From: Bolinopsis microptera | Taxonomy: Eukaryota > Ctenophora > Tentaculata > Lobata > Bolinopsidae | Assembly (NCBI RefSeq): GCF_026151205.1 | Contig: NC_087083.1 | Coordinates: forward strand, 2,110,501 to 2,174,500 | Direction: 5' to 3' | Length of the DNA stretch: 64,000 nucleotides | Part shown: one piece after another, positions 47,401 to 59,563 of the stretch | How the letters are laid out: every line of letters starts with the position of its first letter | How positions within the stretch are numbered: the stretch's first letter is position 1 | Made by a program: the position numbers and the translations under genes | Notes under the pieces: model-generated | The model's database searches: none | What the model was told of the DNA's origin: nothing | The model's input: the letters and a program-made list of their open reading frames with translations, nothing else

Positions 47401-50400
47401 GAAATAATGGTGGCATTAATATCACAAACTCTCTGAAAAAATGGTGGCATTAATATCACAAACTCTCTGAAATAATGGTGGCATTAGTATCACAAACTCT
47501 CTGAAATAATGGTGGCATTAGTATCACAAACTCTCTGAAATAATGGTGGCATTAATGATATATCCGTCTATATATCTCTCTGAAATAATGGTGGCATTAA
47601 TATCACAAACTCTCTGAAATAATGGTGGCATTAATGATATATCCGTCTATATATCTCTCTGAAATAATGGTGGCATTAGTATCACAAACTCTCTGAAATA
47701 ATGGTGGCATTAATATCACAAACTCTCTGAAATAATGGTGGCATTAATGATATATCCGTCTATATATCTCTCTGAAATAATGGTGGCATTAATATCACAA
47801 ACTCTCTGAAATAATGGTGGCATTAATGATTTATCCGTCTATATATCTCTCTGAAATAATGGTGGCATTAATGATATATCCGTCTATATATCTCTCTGAA
47901 ATAATGGTGGCATTAGTATCACAAACTCTCTGAAATAATGGTGGCATTAATGATTTATCCGTCTATATATCTCTCTGAAATCATGGTGGCATTAATGATT
48001 TATTCGTCTATATATCTCTCTGAAATCATGGTGGCATTAATGATATATCCATCTATATCTCTCTGAAATAATGGTGGCATTAATGATATATCCGTCTATA
48101 TCTCTCTGAAATAATGGTGGCATTAGTATAGGCATAGCAGACTCTGACATTTTTTTCAACTTCAATAAATATTGAAAATTTAACTCCGGATCAATGGAAA
48201 AACAACACTCTAAATCACTCTCTAACAACTAACCTGTACTTGATAAAGTCGAGGAGACTCTCCAGGAATGTCCTCTTCTCCACCACTGTTCCCTCCTCTC
48301 TTAGAGTCACCCTATCCAGATCAAAGTCGTGTCCGTTCAGCCGTTTTAACCAAGCCAAGCTGTTTTTAGCTAGTGCTTCGTCTTCTGTTAGTTAACATGT
48401 TGTTAAAGTTGGGTTATCTTATTAATGCTTTTCATACAAGTTACAACAAGGTCTTCATGTTATGTAGCCTGGGTTTGAACAGGATATGAGCCTGTGTTTA
48501 TTACCCGCTTAAAATATTACCACCACGATACATAATACTCAATAAATGTAATAGATTTGTAGTGATGTAATTAGTTTAATATAATATATATAGTTTAATA
48601 TACAACTAAATGATATAACTATCTGCTCTAAGTACACAACAAGGTTGATTGCCAGTACTGGAAGTAGAATACAACATGTTCACTATAACTACCACTGAAA
48701 ATATAATATAACACGTACTCTTATTAACGAGGAAGTAGCCAGGGGAGTCAGGCATGATCAGGACACACACCGTGGGTATTATCACCAGACAACTGTTCAG
48801 AACTAGTAACCACTTCCAGCTGGGAGAGAGAGAGGTAATCTGGTCAGTTTTGCTGCCATCTGAACTCTACCATTCATAACAAATCCCTAACGAACCGAAT
48901 CCCTAGCCGTAACCGCAACCGTCATAGTAACCGTCAAATTAACCGTCATGGTATCAGTCATAGTAACCGTCATGATAACAGTCATAGTAACCGTCATGGT
49001 AACAGTCATAGTAACCGTCATGGTAACCGTCATAGTAACCGTCATAGTAGCCGTCATAGTAACTGTCATAGTAACTGTCATAGTAACCCTCATAGTAACC
49101 CCAACCCCAACCCATCCCTTAGGAATTCGGTCCACTTATCAATAAGTAATGCCTACTAATGAAAAAGTAATAAATAAGTAATTTAATACCCAGTAATGTA
49201 ATACCTAGTAATGTAATACCTACTAATGTTATACCCAGTAATGTTATACCCAGCAATGTAATATCTACTAATTTTATACCCAGTAATGTAATACCCAGTA
49301 ATGTAATACCTAGTAATTTAATTCCTAGTAATGTAATACCCAGAAATGTATTATGTAATACCTAGTAATGTAATACCCAGCCATGGGTGATATGATGTAT
49401 CCGATAGCCCAGAAGAACTGGTACCCACTGTTCACAACAGCTCGATGTTTGGAGGGAGTGTACTCTAGCATGAACACGAAAATGGCGTCCATTGCGCACA
49501 TCAGCGCCATACCTGCAGGAAAAGGATTTTAAATTTTGGACCGAGTTTGAGCCAAATTTTTATACAGCTGAGAAATTTTTCCTTCATGAACGGACCTCTC
49601 GCTGTCTTTTTTTCGCTGAATTTGTTCCCAACATTTTTCTGATAACCATTACAATTCTTCAGAAATCGATTTAAACACCGAAAACAAGCGAAAACGCACA
49701 TAAATTACGTACCATGCATTTGTCACACCAGCCTCTCTTTTAAAAAAATTTTTTAAATTAAAAAAAATACCTACCCCATACGAATCTAAAGGCAAGGAAG
49801 AATCCAATGGAAGGGGAGCCAAGCAGTATGAAGTTGTTGACGAACAGAACGATACACCCTATAAGAGCACCGTACTTTCTTCCGAATACGTCGTAGAAAT
49901 TACTGATTAAGTGACTGCATTAGTTTTATTCAATATACTTCATTAGTTTAAATTTAAGATTTGAAGTTGGAGATTACTCACGAGATGCCCGAAATAACCA
50001 AAATACTGACCCACCCAGAGAACCGACGAGATGCCCAAAATATCCAATAGACCCACTCATGGTCCACAACCACTCTCTATCACAATGTAGATTCCAGTCC
50101 ATAGAAAATGTGGACCTACCACCCACGTTCCACTGGAAGTCTACTCCTACCAGGAGGGGCTCTGCGTCTTTATCTCCACACAGGTACTCTCTTCCCTGTT
50201 CAGCCGCTGTGGGAAGGGTTACTTTTTAACTTTTAGTGTTAAATGTCAAATTTTTGTAAAAAACGAATTTGCGCAATATTTATATGTTTGCAGGGGAAAC
50301 ATATAAATACGTATACATACTTTTGTATTATTTGTTTGGAACAAAGCCAAATTGAATTTAATTACAAATATCTGTAGACTGTAATTTTGTTGGTATCATT

Positions 50401-51065
50401 TGGTCATAGTAATATAAGGCCTAATGATGAGCAATATATTCAGATAAGTCTGGTTTATTTGTAGGTAATAGATGAAAATGATTAAACAAAATTTACTCAC
50501 AGATGCCTGAAATTGTAGTCGTCTTTATTCTCTCCTCACACTTGACACTGGTACAGTTCCACTGTTTGTAAGGAATGTATCCTCCGAACGCAGGATAGTA
50601 AGAGCCGTTGGAAGCTGTCTAGGATGATACTGTGATATGCAATTAGATTGTTGGCTTCACATCTTACTATACATGAAGCAAAATTACAAAATAGATTAAT
50701 ATTGTCGTCTTTTGACACCACTATACTAGTCGAGTTAAAGTACCTATTAGCAAAATACAGCTTGAATAACTGAGTTTAAGCTATACTCGCTGCTTTCATT
50801 AGTTACAGCAAGTAGAAGTCTGCAAAATAAAACAGAATAAACCACCAATATAACTGAGTATTCAATATTAATTCGGAGACTGGTTAGTTTAAAATTATAT
50901 AAAATCATAAACCAACGTGACACATACCGCCATGAAGGACATTAGACCAATCCAAACTGCCCACATCTGCCACGAAGGTCTGTCTGCTACAATATTGATA
51001 ACTTGTTCTGTTGTTAAACTACTATCGGAACCAAGGTCTCCCTCGTTCCTTTTTACTTCCTCCAT
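44487..51065 (-). CDS. SLC22-like organic ion/solute transporter (13 exons, ~548 aa)
   Basis: Plasma-membrane transporter of the major facilitator superfamily. Exons, 5' to 3': 51065-50928, 50618-50501, 50206-50011, 49902-49775, 49512-49377, 48819-48719, 48384-48234, 47163-47050, 46847-46744, 46452-46258, 45846-45798, 45531-45426, 44597-44487. All phases agree. SLC22 marks: a large glycosylatable loop after TM1 with four Cys; FSMDWNLHCDREW; the MFS motif GGNFYDVFGRK; MLEYTPSKHR; WKWLLVLNS...MPDSPGYFL; FLYYGF; YMGRR; IYTAELAPTSHRGKIMG; and IRLPESRGVSTPDT. Length is normal for SLC22. Substrate cannot be told. The last exon start is ambiguous (44,597 or 44,604). Four of its introns carry minisatellites at splice junctions. 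Confidence 0.88.
44768..45455. repeat. 40-bp minisatellite made of the exon 12 end plus its 5' splice site (~17 copies)
   Basis: On the minus strand each unit reads ctccactccggacactgccc, then aacag|gtacgt and about 12 intron bases. The first copy is the genuine end of exon 12 (STPDTAQQ). All three minus-strand frames stay open through the array because the unit lacks stops and 40 is not a multiple of 3. A tataaattataaac insertion occurs at about 45,010. Confidence 0.95.
46918..47049. repeat. 14-15-bp donor-like array at start of SLC22 intron 8
   Basis: On the minus strand the intron opens TATAG|GTACACACC and is followed by units such as tgtag|gtacatac and ctacag|gtacat, about eight in all. 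Each unit repeats a 5' splice-site-like AG|GTACAT. Confidence 0.85.
47145..48122. repeat. Minisatellite made of the exon 8 acceptor region (~25 copies)
   Basis: On the minus strand each unit reads taatgccaccattatttcag|agag, the genuine acceptor and first bases of exon 8. The unit next to the exon also copies agagatggcac. Two unit lengths alternate: one with tatcacaaac and a longer one with tatatccgtctatat. Confidence 0.95.
48900..49095. repeat. 12-bp minisatellite (aaccgtcatagt)n in SLC22 intron 5
   Basis: About 15 copies of a 12-bp unit with gg/ag variants (gtcatggtaacc, gtcatagtaacc). It is in the middle to 3' part of the intron, and no splice-like motif stands out. Long valine- or threonine-rich frames across it are repeat artefacts. 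Confidence 0.9.
49190..49376. repeat. 15-bp donor-like array at start of SLC22 intron 5
   Basis: On the minus strand, beginning at the donor of exon 5 (GGCTGG|GTATTAC), the unit GGTATTACATTACTA/G repeats about 12 times with small changes. Nearly every copy has (A/G)G|GTATTA or GTATAA. Confidence 0.9.
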
Positions 51066-53740
51066 GCTTCTTTTTCTAGTTCGATATCTTGATTGCTTTA
51101 GTGTGGGAACGATTCATCAGGTGCCAGTCCCTGCGTTGTTGGATGCAAATAACCAGTACAGAAAAAATTGATTTACACTTTACAGAAACCTAAATTTACC
51201 GCGGCCTTTTCCTTATTCCTTAATGAGGATATAGCATATGTATTGGTAGTTGGATAATTCCGGTTGGAAGAGACAAGGACAAATGAAACAGGAAGTTAGG
51301 AATGTAGGCAAATTTTCGGCGTCAACGCCATCTTCAGGCTCAAATTATTTGTTATATAGTAGTGTTGAAAGTATTAAAACTGCAAATCCTTATGGGGATA
51401 TAGCATATGTATTGAAACAATAAAAACCCTTTCGCAAACTCAATGATAACTCAGGGTTTTGAGAACTTATTATTGATGAACAACAATTACCCCTCCGCCA
51501 ACTTTCTAAATAATCAAATAATACAAATAAACATATATATATAAAAATATTTCAGTATTAAATCCGAACAAGAGCATCAAACAGGTAATAACAATTGAAA
51601 GTTTGTCAGGTTGCCGTTTCTTAGTTCTTAGACATGGCATTAGCCAAGAAATAAATGAAATATACTTATAAATCACGATCTGGGGTAAAGTTTAACATAC
51701 TCTAATTGGAAGAAGCTTTTCGCAAATTAGTTATCCGAAGTTGAGATAATAAGCAATGTGGTAAATTACCGGCCCTTCCCAATACAAGTGAATAGGTTAA
51801 TGAATAAAACCGAAACCATGTCTTGAACAGTCACTTAATCACACTAATCTGAACTAATTCGAAAAATTAGTCGGTCAACGATTTAATTGGTCAATTAGGG
51901 GTTAGATAGGTCAATTAACGGCACTTTACTACCGACTAAACGCACTAAAAATATAGATTAGACCTAAACGATGCACCAAGCTAACAGATATTTCAAACAC
52001 AATTCTGTTAATGTCCTTATCTACAATTGTATTGGTAAATAGACCACAGTACAAGAAATAGGCATATTTTTACCCCGATGCGACGGACAACCAAGGATGA
52101 CACCCGACAATTAAAAATTATTAACATAATAAATTACCTACATGATACATATTATTATTATGCAGAAGGGCCATAAAGCGACAGCTAAGCAAGTGCGGAT
52201 ATTTTATGGGTGCCCACAACAAATACCGTGCGTAAGAGAATAAATATTAAATATATATGGTGATTAACCAGTGCACTTAGTAGTACTCGCTTACAGTAAC
52301 GTGGTGTATTCCGAGGACAAATAATATCGACTGACTTTTTAAAAAGGCGTTTGTAACGTCCCCTTGTAACGAGCGAATGGATGGGGTTTTTATACATTTA
52401 TTCGCAGATGGTCAGGTGGAAGTAATGTGAAGGAGTTTGGGATAAAACAAAGTTTAAATATTTAAAAATCTTCCCCAACCGTAGAAACAAGATAATGATA
52501 TTATTATGAAACTACTACCACTCACCAGTAATCACCCTTATAAAGCCATGACGTTGGATAGTTTAAATGGTAGTTATATAACCAATAACCATAGTCTCTC
52601 AAGATCAACTGAGCTATAAAATAAAACCGTCCATTATCGTTGAGGTATAATTCAGTGGACAATATGGGGTGTTCAAAAATTACGTCTCATGAATGGGAAA
52701 GATGGAGATGTTGCGTTTCAAATATTACTACCGATAGTAAAACTTATAACTAATTATTAGTTAATTATTATAAACTAATAACGTTAGAACTGAGTTTTCT
52801 GTTATATAAGGCACAGGTATTTGAATGACGGGTAAAAGAAGCTGTAAATGTTTAACGGTCAAAAGTATTAAAATTGTGTGTTAGAATGAGAGGATTAATC
52901 GTTATATCAGTTATTCAAGAATGATGTAGAGATGATAATCAAGCCTGAAGGATAGTGGAAGGAGAAACGCTTCTTTTATTATACGATCTTCCCTGTCACG
53001 TGACATACAATTGGCCTGAACGGTTCTGACTGTCACGAGGCAATTAATTGCGAATGTGATTCTGTCACTTGAACTGAACATCTGACGGAAAACAGATATC
53101 AAGATTTTATATTTCAACACCGTTTACACAAATCACTGCATATTTGATCCAACGCTGAGTATTATAAAATATAAAACAGCCAATTTGAAAAAAAAAGCTA
53201 AAGCCCAAAGACAATATCTTCAAAATGTGGTAAGTGCGTTAAATGTGCACATTTTTCAATTTCATGAAGTTAATTTGGAAACTGGAAAAGTGTTGACAAG
53301 ATATAGAAGACTGTTGTACACTTACAGACGACAAAGTGGGTACCTTAGCGAAATTTACCCGCTGGGATATTTATTTTTAATGGAATATGAGAATATGCAA
53401 TTAGTGATAATGGAGTATATGAGAATATGCAATTAGTGATATTGCATGAAAGTGGGCCTGAGTGGTGTCTTGAGGCGTGAAAATGTAGGATGTGTACTAA
53501 ACTGTAACAATTTCATCGTCACCAGGGACTCAGCCAATTTTGTTTCAATTCATATGCATTGTGTGATCTCTGTTTACAATTACTCCAATTATGATGTTAA
53601 AAAATATTACCTGAATTTTGCAAACTAATCAATCAATATAAGGAGGAATACTGATAGGTGTTTCTGCATCGACGATGTATAAAAGTGTTAATAACATGCC
53701 AGTTATAGAGAGGATTCTCGTCTCTTCTATTTTCTAATAT
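51066..53740. other. Intergenic, no gene seen
   Basis: Upstream region of the transporter gene. No convincing exons, long repeats or RNA genes were found. atatagcatatgtattg is present twice (near 51,228 and 51,398), suggesting a small local duplication. Confidence 0.5.
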
Positions 53741-53742
53741 AG

Positions 53743-53920
53743 TACATTCTTAAGAATCGCTTTAGACTTTCTATCAATAACCGTTAATTGCTGGGCTACT
53801 ATCAACAAGCTCATTCCAACAGACAAACAACTGAACGAAGGAGGCATTGCACGTTTACTTTCAGTGATTGGTATTGTGGCTGTCACATTTAAAGCTGTGG
53901 TCCAAGTGTGTGTTCGTTAA
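53743..53920 (+). CDS. Candidate terminal exon, unknown hydrophobic protein
   Basis: A strong acceptor (tctcttctattttctaatatag) opens into a frame of about 58 residues ending at TAA. It has two hydrophobic stretches (ALDFLSITVNCWATI and ARLLSVIGIVAVTFKAVVQV) around a polar loop (PTDKQLNEGG). This could be the last exon of a small membrane protein. A possible earlier exon ends near 53,229 (aatgtg|gtaagt). I do not recognise the family. Confidence 0.35.
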
Positions 53921-55192
53921 AACTGGAAGCGGAACAAATTAACGATTAGGGAGTTAATCTCTTTAATTACATTGTTATAGTTCTGTCGACCAATCTTTAA
54001 AGTTCCTCCTGATTCATCACCTCCACTCAGAATACAAAAACTGTACACAGCCATACGTTTCCACGGTAACATAAATATCTCAACAACGAAAAAACGAAAA
54101 ACGGTTCCCCAACTACCACAAGAACGTGACAACTTAATTAAAATCAGGGGAGAGTGTAAAGAGAGGAGAGTGGACTAAAGATCAAGGAGTAGGGGGCATC
54201 TAATGATAGTGGGGTACTGAAAAAGGTTCCTTTATGAGCACATTGGAAATAGTCCCAATTTTACGGAAAGTACACCGCGGGATGATTTAATAATTAAATT
54301 TACTATAGTGTATATATATTGTAATATTTAATGTAAAGACTATGGCTAATGGCTATTTGTCCACGTTCCTGCACGTACGTACTTATGGAGCTAAACTAAC
54401 GTATTATAAACGTATTATAAATATACGGTTTTCCCCGCCCATAGGTATCTTAAATAATAAGATAATAGAGAGAACTAATTAGGTCGAATTTAGCGGCAGA
54501 ATCGTTAAATGGGTCTGTCCCTCATAAATCATCATATTCTATTTCAATTAATTGAACCAAATAGTTCAATTGATTTATTATATATGCCGCCATAGGATGG
54601 GCATACATTTTCATTTTCAGATTATAACCGGTATCAGATATTTTCTCAACACCCAAGTTGGGGCAGGATTACTTTCTTTTGAGAGAAATGTTCACCGGTG
54701 CATGGTTCACTGCTGATAAATCTGATTAAGGGTGATTTGATCAGCTGTAAACAATTTGAACAAATATTCATAACTATCCTATTATAAAATATACACAAAT
54801 CTAGGGTTAACGACGATGTTCTGTTTAATTGGTAACATTACTAATTACTTAATTAAGATGGCATTTCCCCCGTTAAACAGATAATAGATTACATAATGTA
54901 GGTAGTAAAGTATTGCATGAAAGTTTTGCTTCCACTCAGTTAAGTAGTTATAGTCCAGTTGTTCAGTTTCACGTCACTGTAAAATAGGAGAGTGAGCTCA
55001 GAGCTGCTAACCCAGAGATAGTAGGTTTCCGTCTCGAAATGTTGCTTAAATTCAGAGGATTGTGGGTTAAGCTATAGTTTCATAATATAGTGATTAGCAT
55101 AGGAGGGAATATTTGAAAAATTCACTCTCAGTATTATATGTTTATGTGGGCGACCGCTAAATTTCCCGATCGAATCTATGATTGATGACGGT
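53921..55192. other. Intergenic, no gene seen
   Basis: AT-rich sequence without convincing exons or repeats. Confidence 0.5.
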
Positions 55193-55200
55193 GTCTGATG

Positions 55201-55469
55201 CAGTGGCGTAACGTTGCTTGACCATGATTGTTAATGGTCTGGCCCGGCGCGCGCTACTTCGTAGCATTTGCCATCGGGCCATTTCGAGAAGAAAGCGGCG
55301 CGCGCTACTTCGAAGAAATTTAGACGAGTAACATCCGTCAAAACGTTGCTTGTTGGCGCGCAGTTTTGCTAGTAGTTTAGTTAAGTTTTCGAAATTGTCC
55401 CACATTCAAACAACGATTTGGCCCCCCCCCCGCACAGCGGGGTCAGCGGGGCCCTTCGTTACGCCACTG
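55201..55469. mobile_element. hAT-type MITE with 8-bp target-site duplication
   Basis: A 269-bp element with perfect 13-bp terminal inverted repeats cagtggcgtaacg / cgttacgccactg, flanked by the exact 8-bp duplication gtctgatg (55,193-55,200 and 55,470-55,477). The TIR and 8-bp duplication are those of hAT-superfamily MITEs. Inside are two copies of ggcgcgcgctacttcg and a poly-C run. No transposase is present. Confidence 0.95.
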
Positions 55470-55479
55470 GTCTGATGTC

Positions 55480-55632
55480 ATGCAACCGTATTTTATATGC
55501 CAGCTGACACGGATGACGCAGACGGACATCTGCACACTGCTAATTGAAGATATATTACTGGGCCGAACTCAGCCTGTCATTCCGCCTAATCTCTATTATT
55601 TGTTTACCAACATTAAAGCCTGGGGTCCTCAG
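55480..55632 (+). CDS. Candidate coding exon of unknown family
   Basis: A 51-codon frame from ATG to a good donor (CCTCAG|GTAAAA). It includes TDICTLLIEDILLGRTQPVI and YYLFTNIKAWGPQ, which look like protein rather than random sequence. The hAT MITE sits three bases upstream of the ATG, so it may be an internal exon whose upstream part is displaced. No partner exon was identified. Confidence 0.3.
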
Positions 55633-55879
55633 GTAAAAGATAGAGTTCAAAATATTCACATATCCGCTATAAGACTATATATTTTCCTTTTCCATTATAA
55701 TGGCTAGGCGACTTTCTCGACCGTTTTAGCGCCGTGCACAGACAATAATAAAATCGAGCAAATTAAAATAACAATAAACTAAACGAGCTGCGTGAGCAAT
55801 TTTATTGCCATTTAAAAACTGACACAATAAGTCCGAAAACGTAAGTATGTGCCCTATAAGTAAGTGTAAGGCTTTAAAT

Positions 55880-56000
55880 TTCATAATGATTACGATAGTG
55901 TAATTTTAACACAATACCTATGTGTAAAACTGATTACGGAAGAGGGATGGGGTAAAAATTGGTCAAAAAGTGATTGCGTAATATGTGAACAACCCCTAAC
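55880..56000 (+). repeat. Interspersed repeat copy (gattacg family)
   Basis: A diverged second copy of the repeat at 5925-6065, sharing gattacg-tagtgtaatttt, ctatgtgtaaaactgattac and ggtaaaaat. Here the G run is interrupted. Confidence 0.7.
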
Positions 56001-56860
56001 CCTAGTCCATGACTCTTTTATGGTCAACAGCGCAAGATCAGGAAAAATTGAATTAATTCAGCAAGGTTATAGTTCCCATTCTTGTTTTATGTATAAAGAA
56101 TTGAATTTAGTATCAAATATGTACTGAGAATGATATAGGAAGATGATGATTCTGGCGGGCTAAAATTTGCAAAGTTTGAGAAAATCGGACAAACTGGTAA
56201 GAGGATTTCTCTTGAGAGAAGCTGAGTGTTTGAATGTTTTGATACAGTTCAAACAGTTGGAATCCTATCCAAGCCACTCTCGAAAAGGTGTCAATTCAGG
56301 AAAAATTTTAACGTCAGGTGGCCAATGATAAAATTCAGCAACAATACTTTATACAAGCCAAGTCAAAAGCGGGGAACGAATCAAATATAAAACATGGAAA
56401 ATGTTTGGACATACATTAAGGATCAAACAGCTGTGAAGCTCAACTCGTTTTGAAGAAGAATCAGACAACCTATTTGTTAGGAGAGCGCTGAATGAAATCA
56501 GAGACATGGCAAGGTGAAACGAGAGTCGGGACAATTTGTATCATTAATGATTGCTGCAATAATAAAGGCGTCAATTTACTGATAATTTTGTCTGTGTGAT
56601 TTAAATGATACAATTTTAACCGTTCAGTTAATTCAGATGAAAGCACTACGCGCGCAGAAAATACGCGCGTGAAGAGCGTTTACAATTCATCGAAATTGTG
56701 TTAGGAGTTCGCGTCCTGTAACACTTGTCAGTGGGTTGGAAAAGTGCCAGGGACACTGCTGACTGCACAGCTTATCTAATTTTAAGAGATTCCACAAATC
56801 CCAGCACAGTTCAACACCGAAAGCTCTTATCACACTATTTCATACACTATACAGTTAATT
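56001..56860. other. Intergenic, no gene seen
   Basis: No exon recognised. A short GC-rich inverted word (cgcgcgcagaaaatacgcgcgtg) occurs near 56,650. Confidence 0.5.
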
Positions 56861-57059
56861 CAGTCTCAGATAAGAGAAATAAATTCCGCCTGTATAGATA
56901 GGGGTGGGCACGAAAATGCAAATTTTCCAAATTTTTAAACGTCCCTGTTTTTTTTCAAGGGACCTCCAAAATGAAAAAACAACTTGGTTTAGGGTCAAAA
57001 AAGCCCAAAATTTATATTTCCCGCCCCGAAAGAGGGTCATTTTTGACGTTTTTGACTAA

Positions 57060-57930
57060 AATTTGCTTTATTTAATTCATTTTTACCTTTTATACCTCAC
57101 TGTTACCCATGATTGTGAATTATTATTGACAAACCAGGTAGGGTGGATGATTTCAGCCATCTAAAAATTATCTGGAGACCCCCATGGTGCCCGTATCCAT
57201 GGAAACGGGTCGTTTTGAAAAAATTCAAGCGAAATCAACCAAAATTTTAGTTTTTACCCCTTTTAACCATACAAAGACTTTAAACATGGCCTAAATTATC
57301 CAGAAAGGCCATAATTGTACATTGTAACTTGTTTACCAACTATAATAAGTATAAAAACATGATGTTAGATGTTTTAAGGGTATTTTTGGGCCTTAGCAAC
57401 GCCTAGCAACGGGGCGTTTTAAACATTTTAGAGGTAAATACAGGTCATTTTAATATCTTACACTCTATTGTTACTAATGAATGTTGATTATTATTAACAA
57501 ACTAGGTTGGGTGGATGATTTCAGCCTTCCAGAGCTCATCTGAAGGATTGGGTGCCCGTAACCATGGAAACGCGTCTTTTTTGCGAAAAATTGAGATTTC
57601 GGTGAAAATCAGAGTTTTTATACCTTTATCCATGAAAATGATACTCTATATCCTTTTAAAACTCTATGACAGTGTGTGTATTGGGAGATAAAATGGCAAC
57701 TAAGGTCTAAAACTTCAGAGAGATCAATTTTTACACTATTTAGGCCCCTAGCAACCCATAGCAACGCCTATTTTCATGCCAAATAAGGTATAAAATACCA
57801 CTATTTGACCCAAAACTGCTGTAAATTGACCTGGGTCATGGTTATAATGGTTTAGAACAGTCAAATGATTATTATTGAGGTATTGATGTCCACAGTAACT
57901 GCCTAGCAACTGCGTAGCAACCCCTTAGCA
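57060..57930. repeat. ~365-bp diverged duplication with RFX X-box-like sites and cctagcaac words
   Basis: The segment from about 57,110 is repeated from about 57,475 (ggtggatgatttcagcc, then gtgcccgta-ccatggaaac). Each copy has an X-box-like palindrome, at 57,193-57,206 and 57,558-57,571. Clusters of cctagcaac words, a half X-box, follow near 57,400, 57,750 and 57,900. It looks like an old transposon or satellite. Confidence 0.6.
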
Positions 57931-58670
57931 ACGTGTGTATGTTCAAAAGTAATGTTTCTGGGACAAAATTTTGAGTGTTCCCGTTTATTGCGACAATGAA
58001 AAGGCTCTTACCAGGATAAGGAATTGTTCTACATTTCAACGCAACAAAATCGTATTCACAAATGTAATTGATTTATAGTGTTGTAATTGGTTTAAAACTG
58101 ATATTCATAACCAGTTTACTAGGATACTGATACTTTTAAACTAATTACAACACTACAAATTTTTCTCCAGAAACATATCCTAGAATGGGACATGGGTTGA
58201 CTAAGTTCACCAAAATCTAAACCAGTCTGAGATTTAAGCTGGCTGACAGAGTGGCCCTCTGTTCGAGCCAAATCTTGCCTTAATTATGGTCTCCACCCTT
58301 AGCAGTATAATTTGTAAAATGTATGTTGTACGTATAAACAATGTTAAGAATGTAGTTTGGGGAGAAGAGTGTAAATTTGATAAAATCAACATTATAACTA
58401 TTTTAAAGAGGAAGTAAAATGCAGCCCTCACCTCAATTCACTGTTAGATTATTAGTTGTGTGTGTGTAACGCGCAATCTCCTGGTGAAAGTAGGGATATA
58501 GTATGCATGCATCAACATCCAGTACTTTCACGAAAACACCCTGAGAAAATAATGGTCAGAGATTTTATCAAAAGAAGGTCGCATTCTCTTAAAGGGTCGT
58601 ATTTACTATCACGAAAAAGGCTTTTTTAGCGCTTGTCTGTGTGTGCAACACTTCGTCCAGCTGATTAAGT
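57931..58670. other. Intergenic, no gene seen
   Basis: No convincing exon on either strand. Confidence 0.5.
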
Positions 58671-58671
58671 T

Positions 58672-58905
58672 GGGTAGGTACTGGGTGGGTACTGGGTGGG
58701 TAGGTACTGGGTGGGTACTGGGTGGGTAGGTACTGGGTGGGTACTGGGTGGGTAGGTACTGGGTGGGTACTGGGTGGGTAGGTACTGGGTGGGTACTGGG
58801 TGGGTAGGTACTGGGTGGGTAGGTACTGGGTGGGTAGGTACTGGGTGGGTACTGGGTGGGTAGGTACTGGGTGGGTAGGTACTGGGTAGGTACTGGGTGG
58901 GTTAC
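58672..58905. repeat. Minisatellite (gggtgggtactgggtgggtaggtact)n
   Basis: Units of 11 and 15 bp (gtactgggtgg, gtaggtactgggtgg) alternate for about 230 bp. The plus strand is G-rich with many GGGTGGGT words and could form G-quadruplexes. The proline-threonine frame across it is an artefact. Confidence 0.93.
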
Positions 58906-59541
58906 TGTTATTTCTTAAATCCTTTCCATCTGTGAGCAAGTGCAGAGCTGCCCTAATTGAAATTCCTCCGGAATGGAGTATGAACAATGCAGCAGCTATG
59001 TTGCAAGGGCAGTCGAACTATTCGATGACCCAGGAATTTACGAATCTCTCTTAAGTATGCTAAGTAAGTATTGAGTCTCATTTGATGATTGTTTCGAGAA
59101 AATTCTTACTTAATTTCTTAATAGACTCAGTGATGAAAATTTCATGATGAAATTTTCTAAAAAGAAACTTCAACAAGCATGTATGAAACTTTGTCTCGGT
59201 TTTATACTATAACCGTTTTTTAATGAAGTTAAAAAATTAAACAAAATAATTTCATAAGAAAAGTTGATATGGGATTTTTCCAGAATGAATAATGTCATAT
59301 CAATTTTTGTCAGTACCGTAAAAGCTGATAGGATTGAGCCAAAAATTATAAAATAAAAATTGCACTATACAGAGTAACTATTGGCAGTATCTACATACTT
59401 GGAATAATTTCAACATTCTTGCTGGTTTTAGTGTCCAGTAAACATCTATTATATAATAAATTACTAAAACTAATTAGCTTGACCTAATTTATTATCGTAT
59501 AAAAATAATACCTAACAAATTCTCAATTCCTACAACATTAC
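58906..59541. other. Intergenic, downstream of SLC25A32-like gene
   Basis: AT-rich and without exons; probably 3' flanking sequence of the minus-strand carrier gene. Confidence 0.5.
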
Positions 59542-59547
59542 TTTATT
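59542..59547 (-). terminator. Polyadenylation signal AATAAA for the SLC25A32-like gene
   Basis: AATAAA on the minus strand, 16 bases after the stop codon. It would give a very short 3' UTR. Confidence 0.5.
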
Positions 59548-59563
59548 CTAACACAAATCATCA

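Noticed and set aside
48887..49145. MTVTMT and VIVTVMV frames
   Set aside because: Translation of the 12-bp minisatellite.
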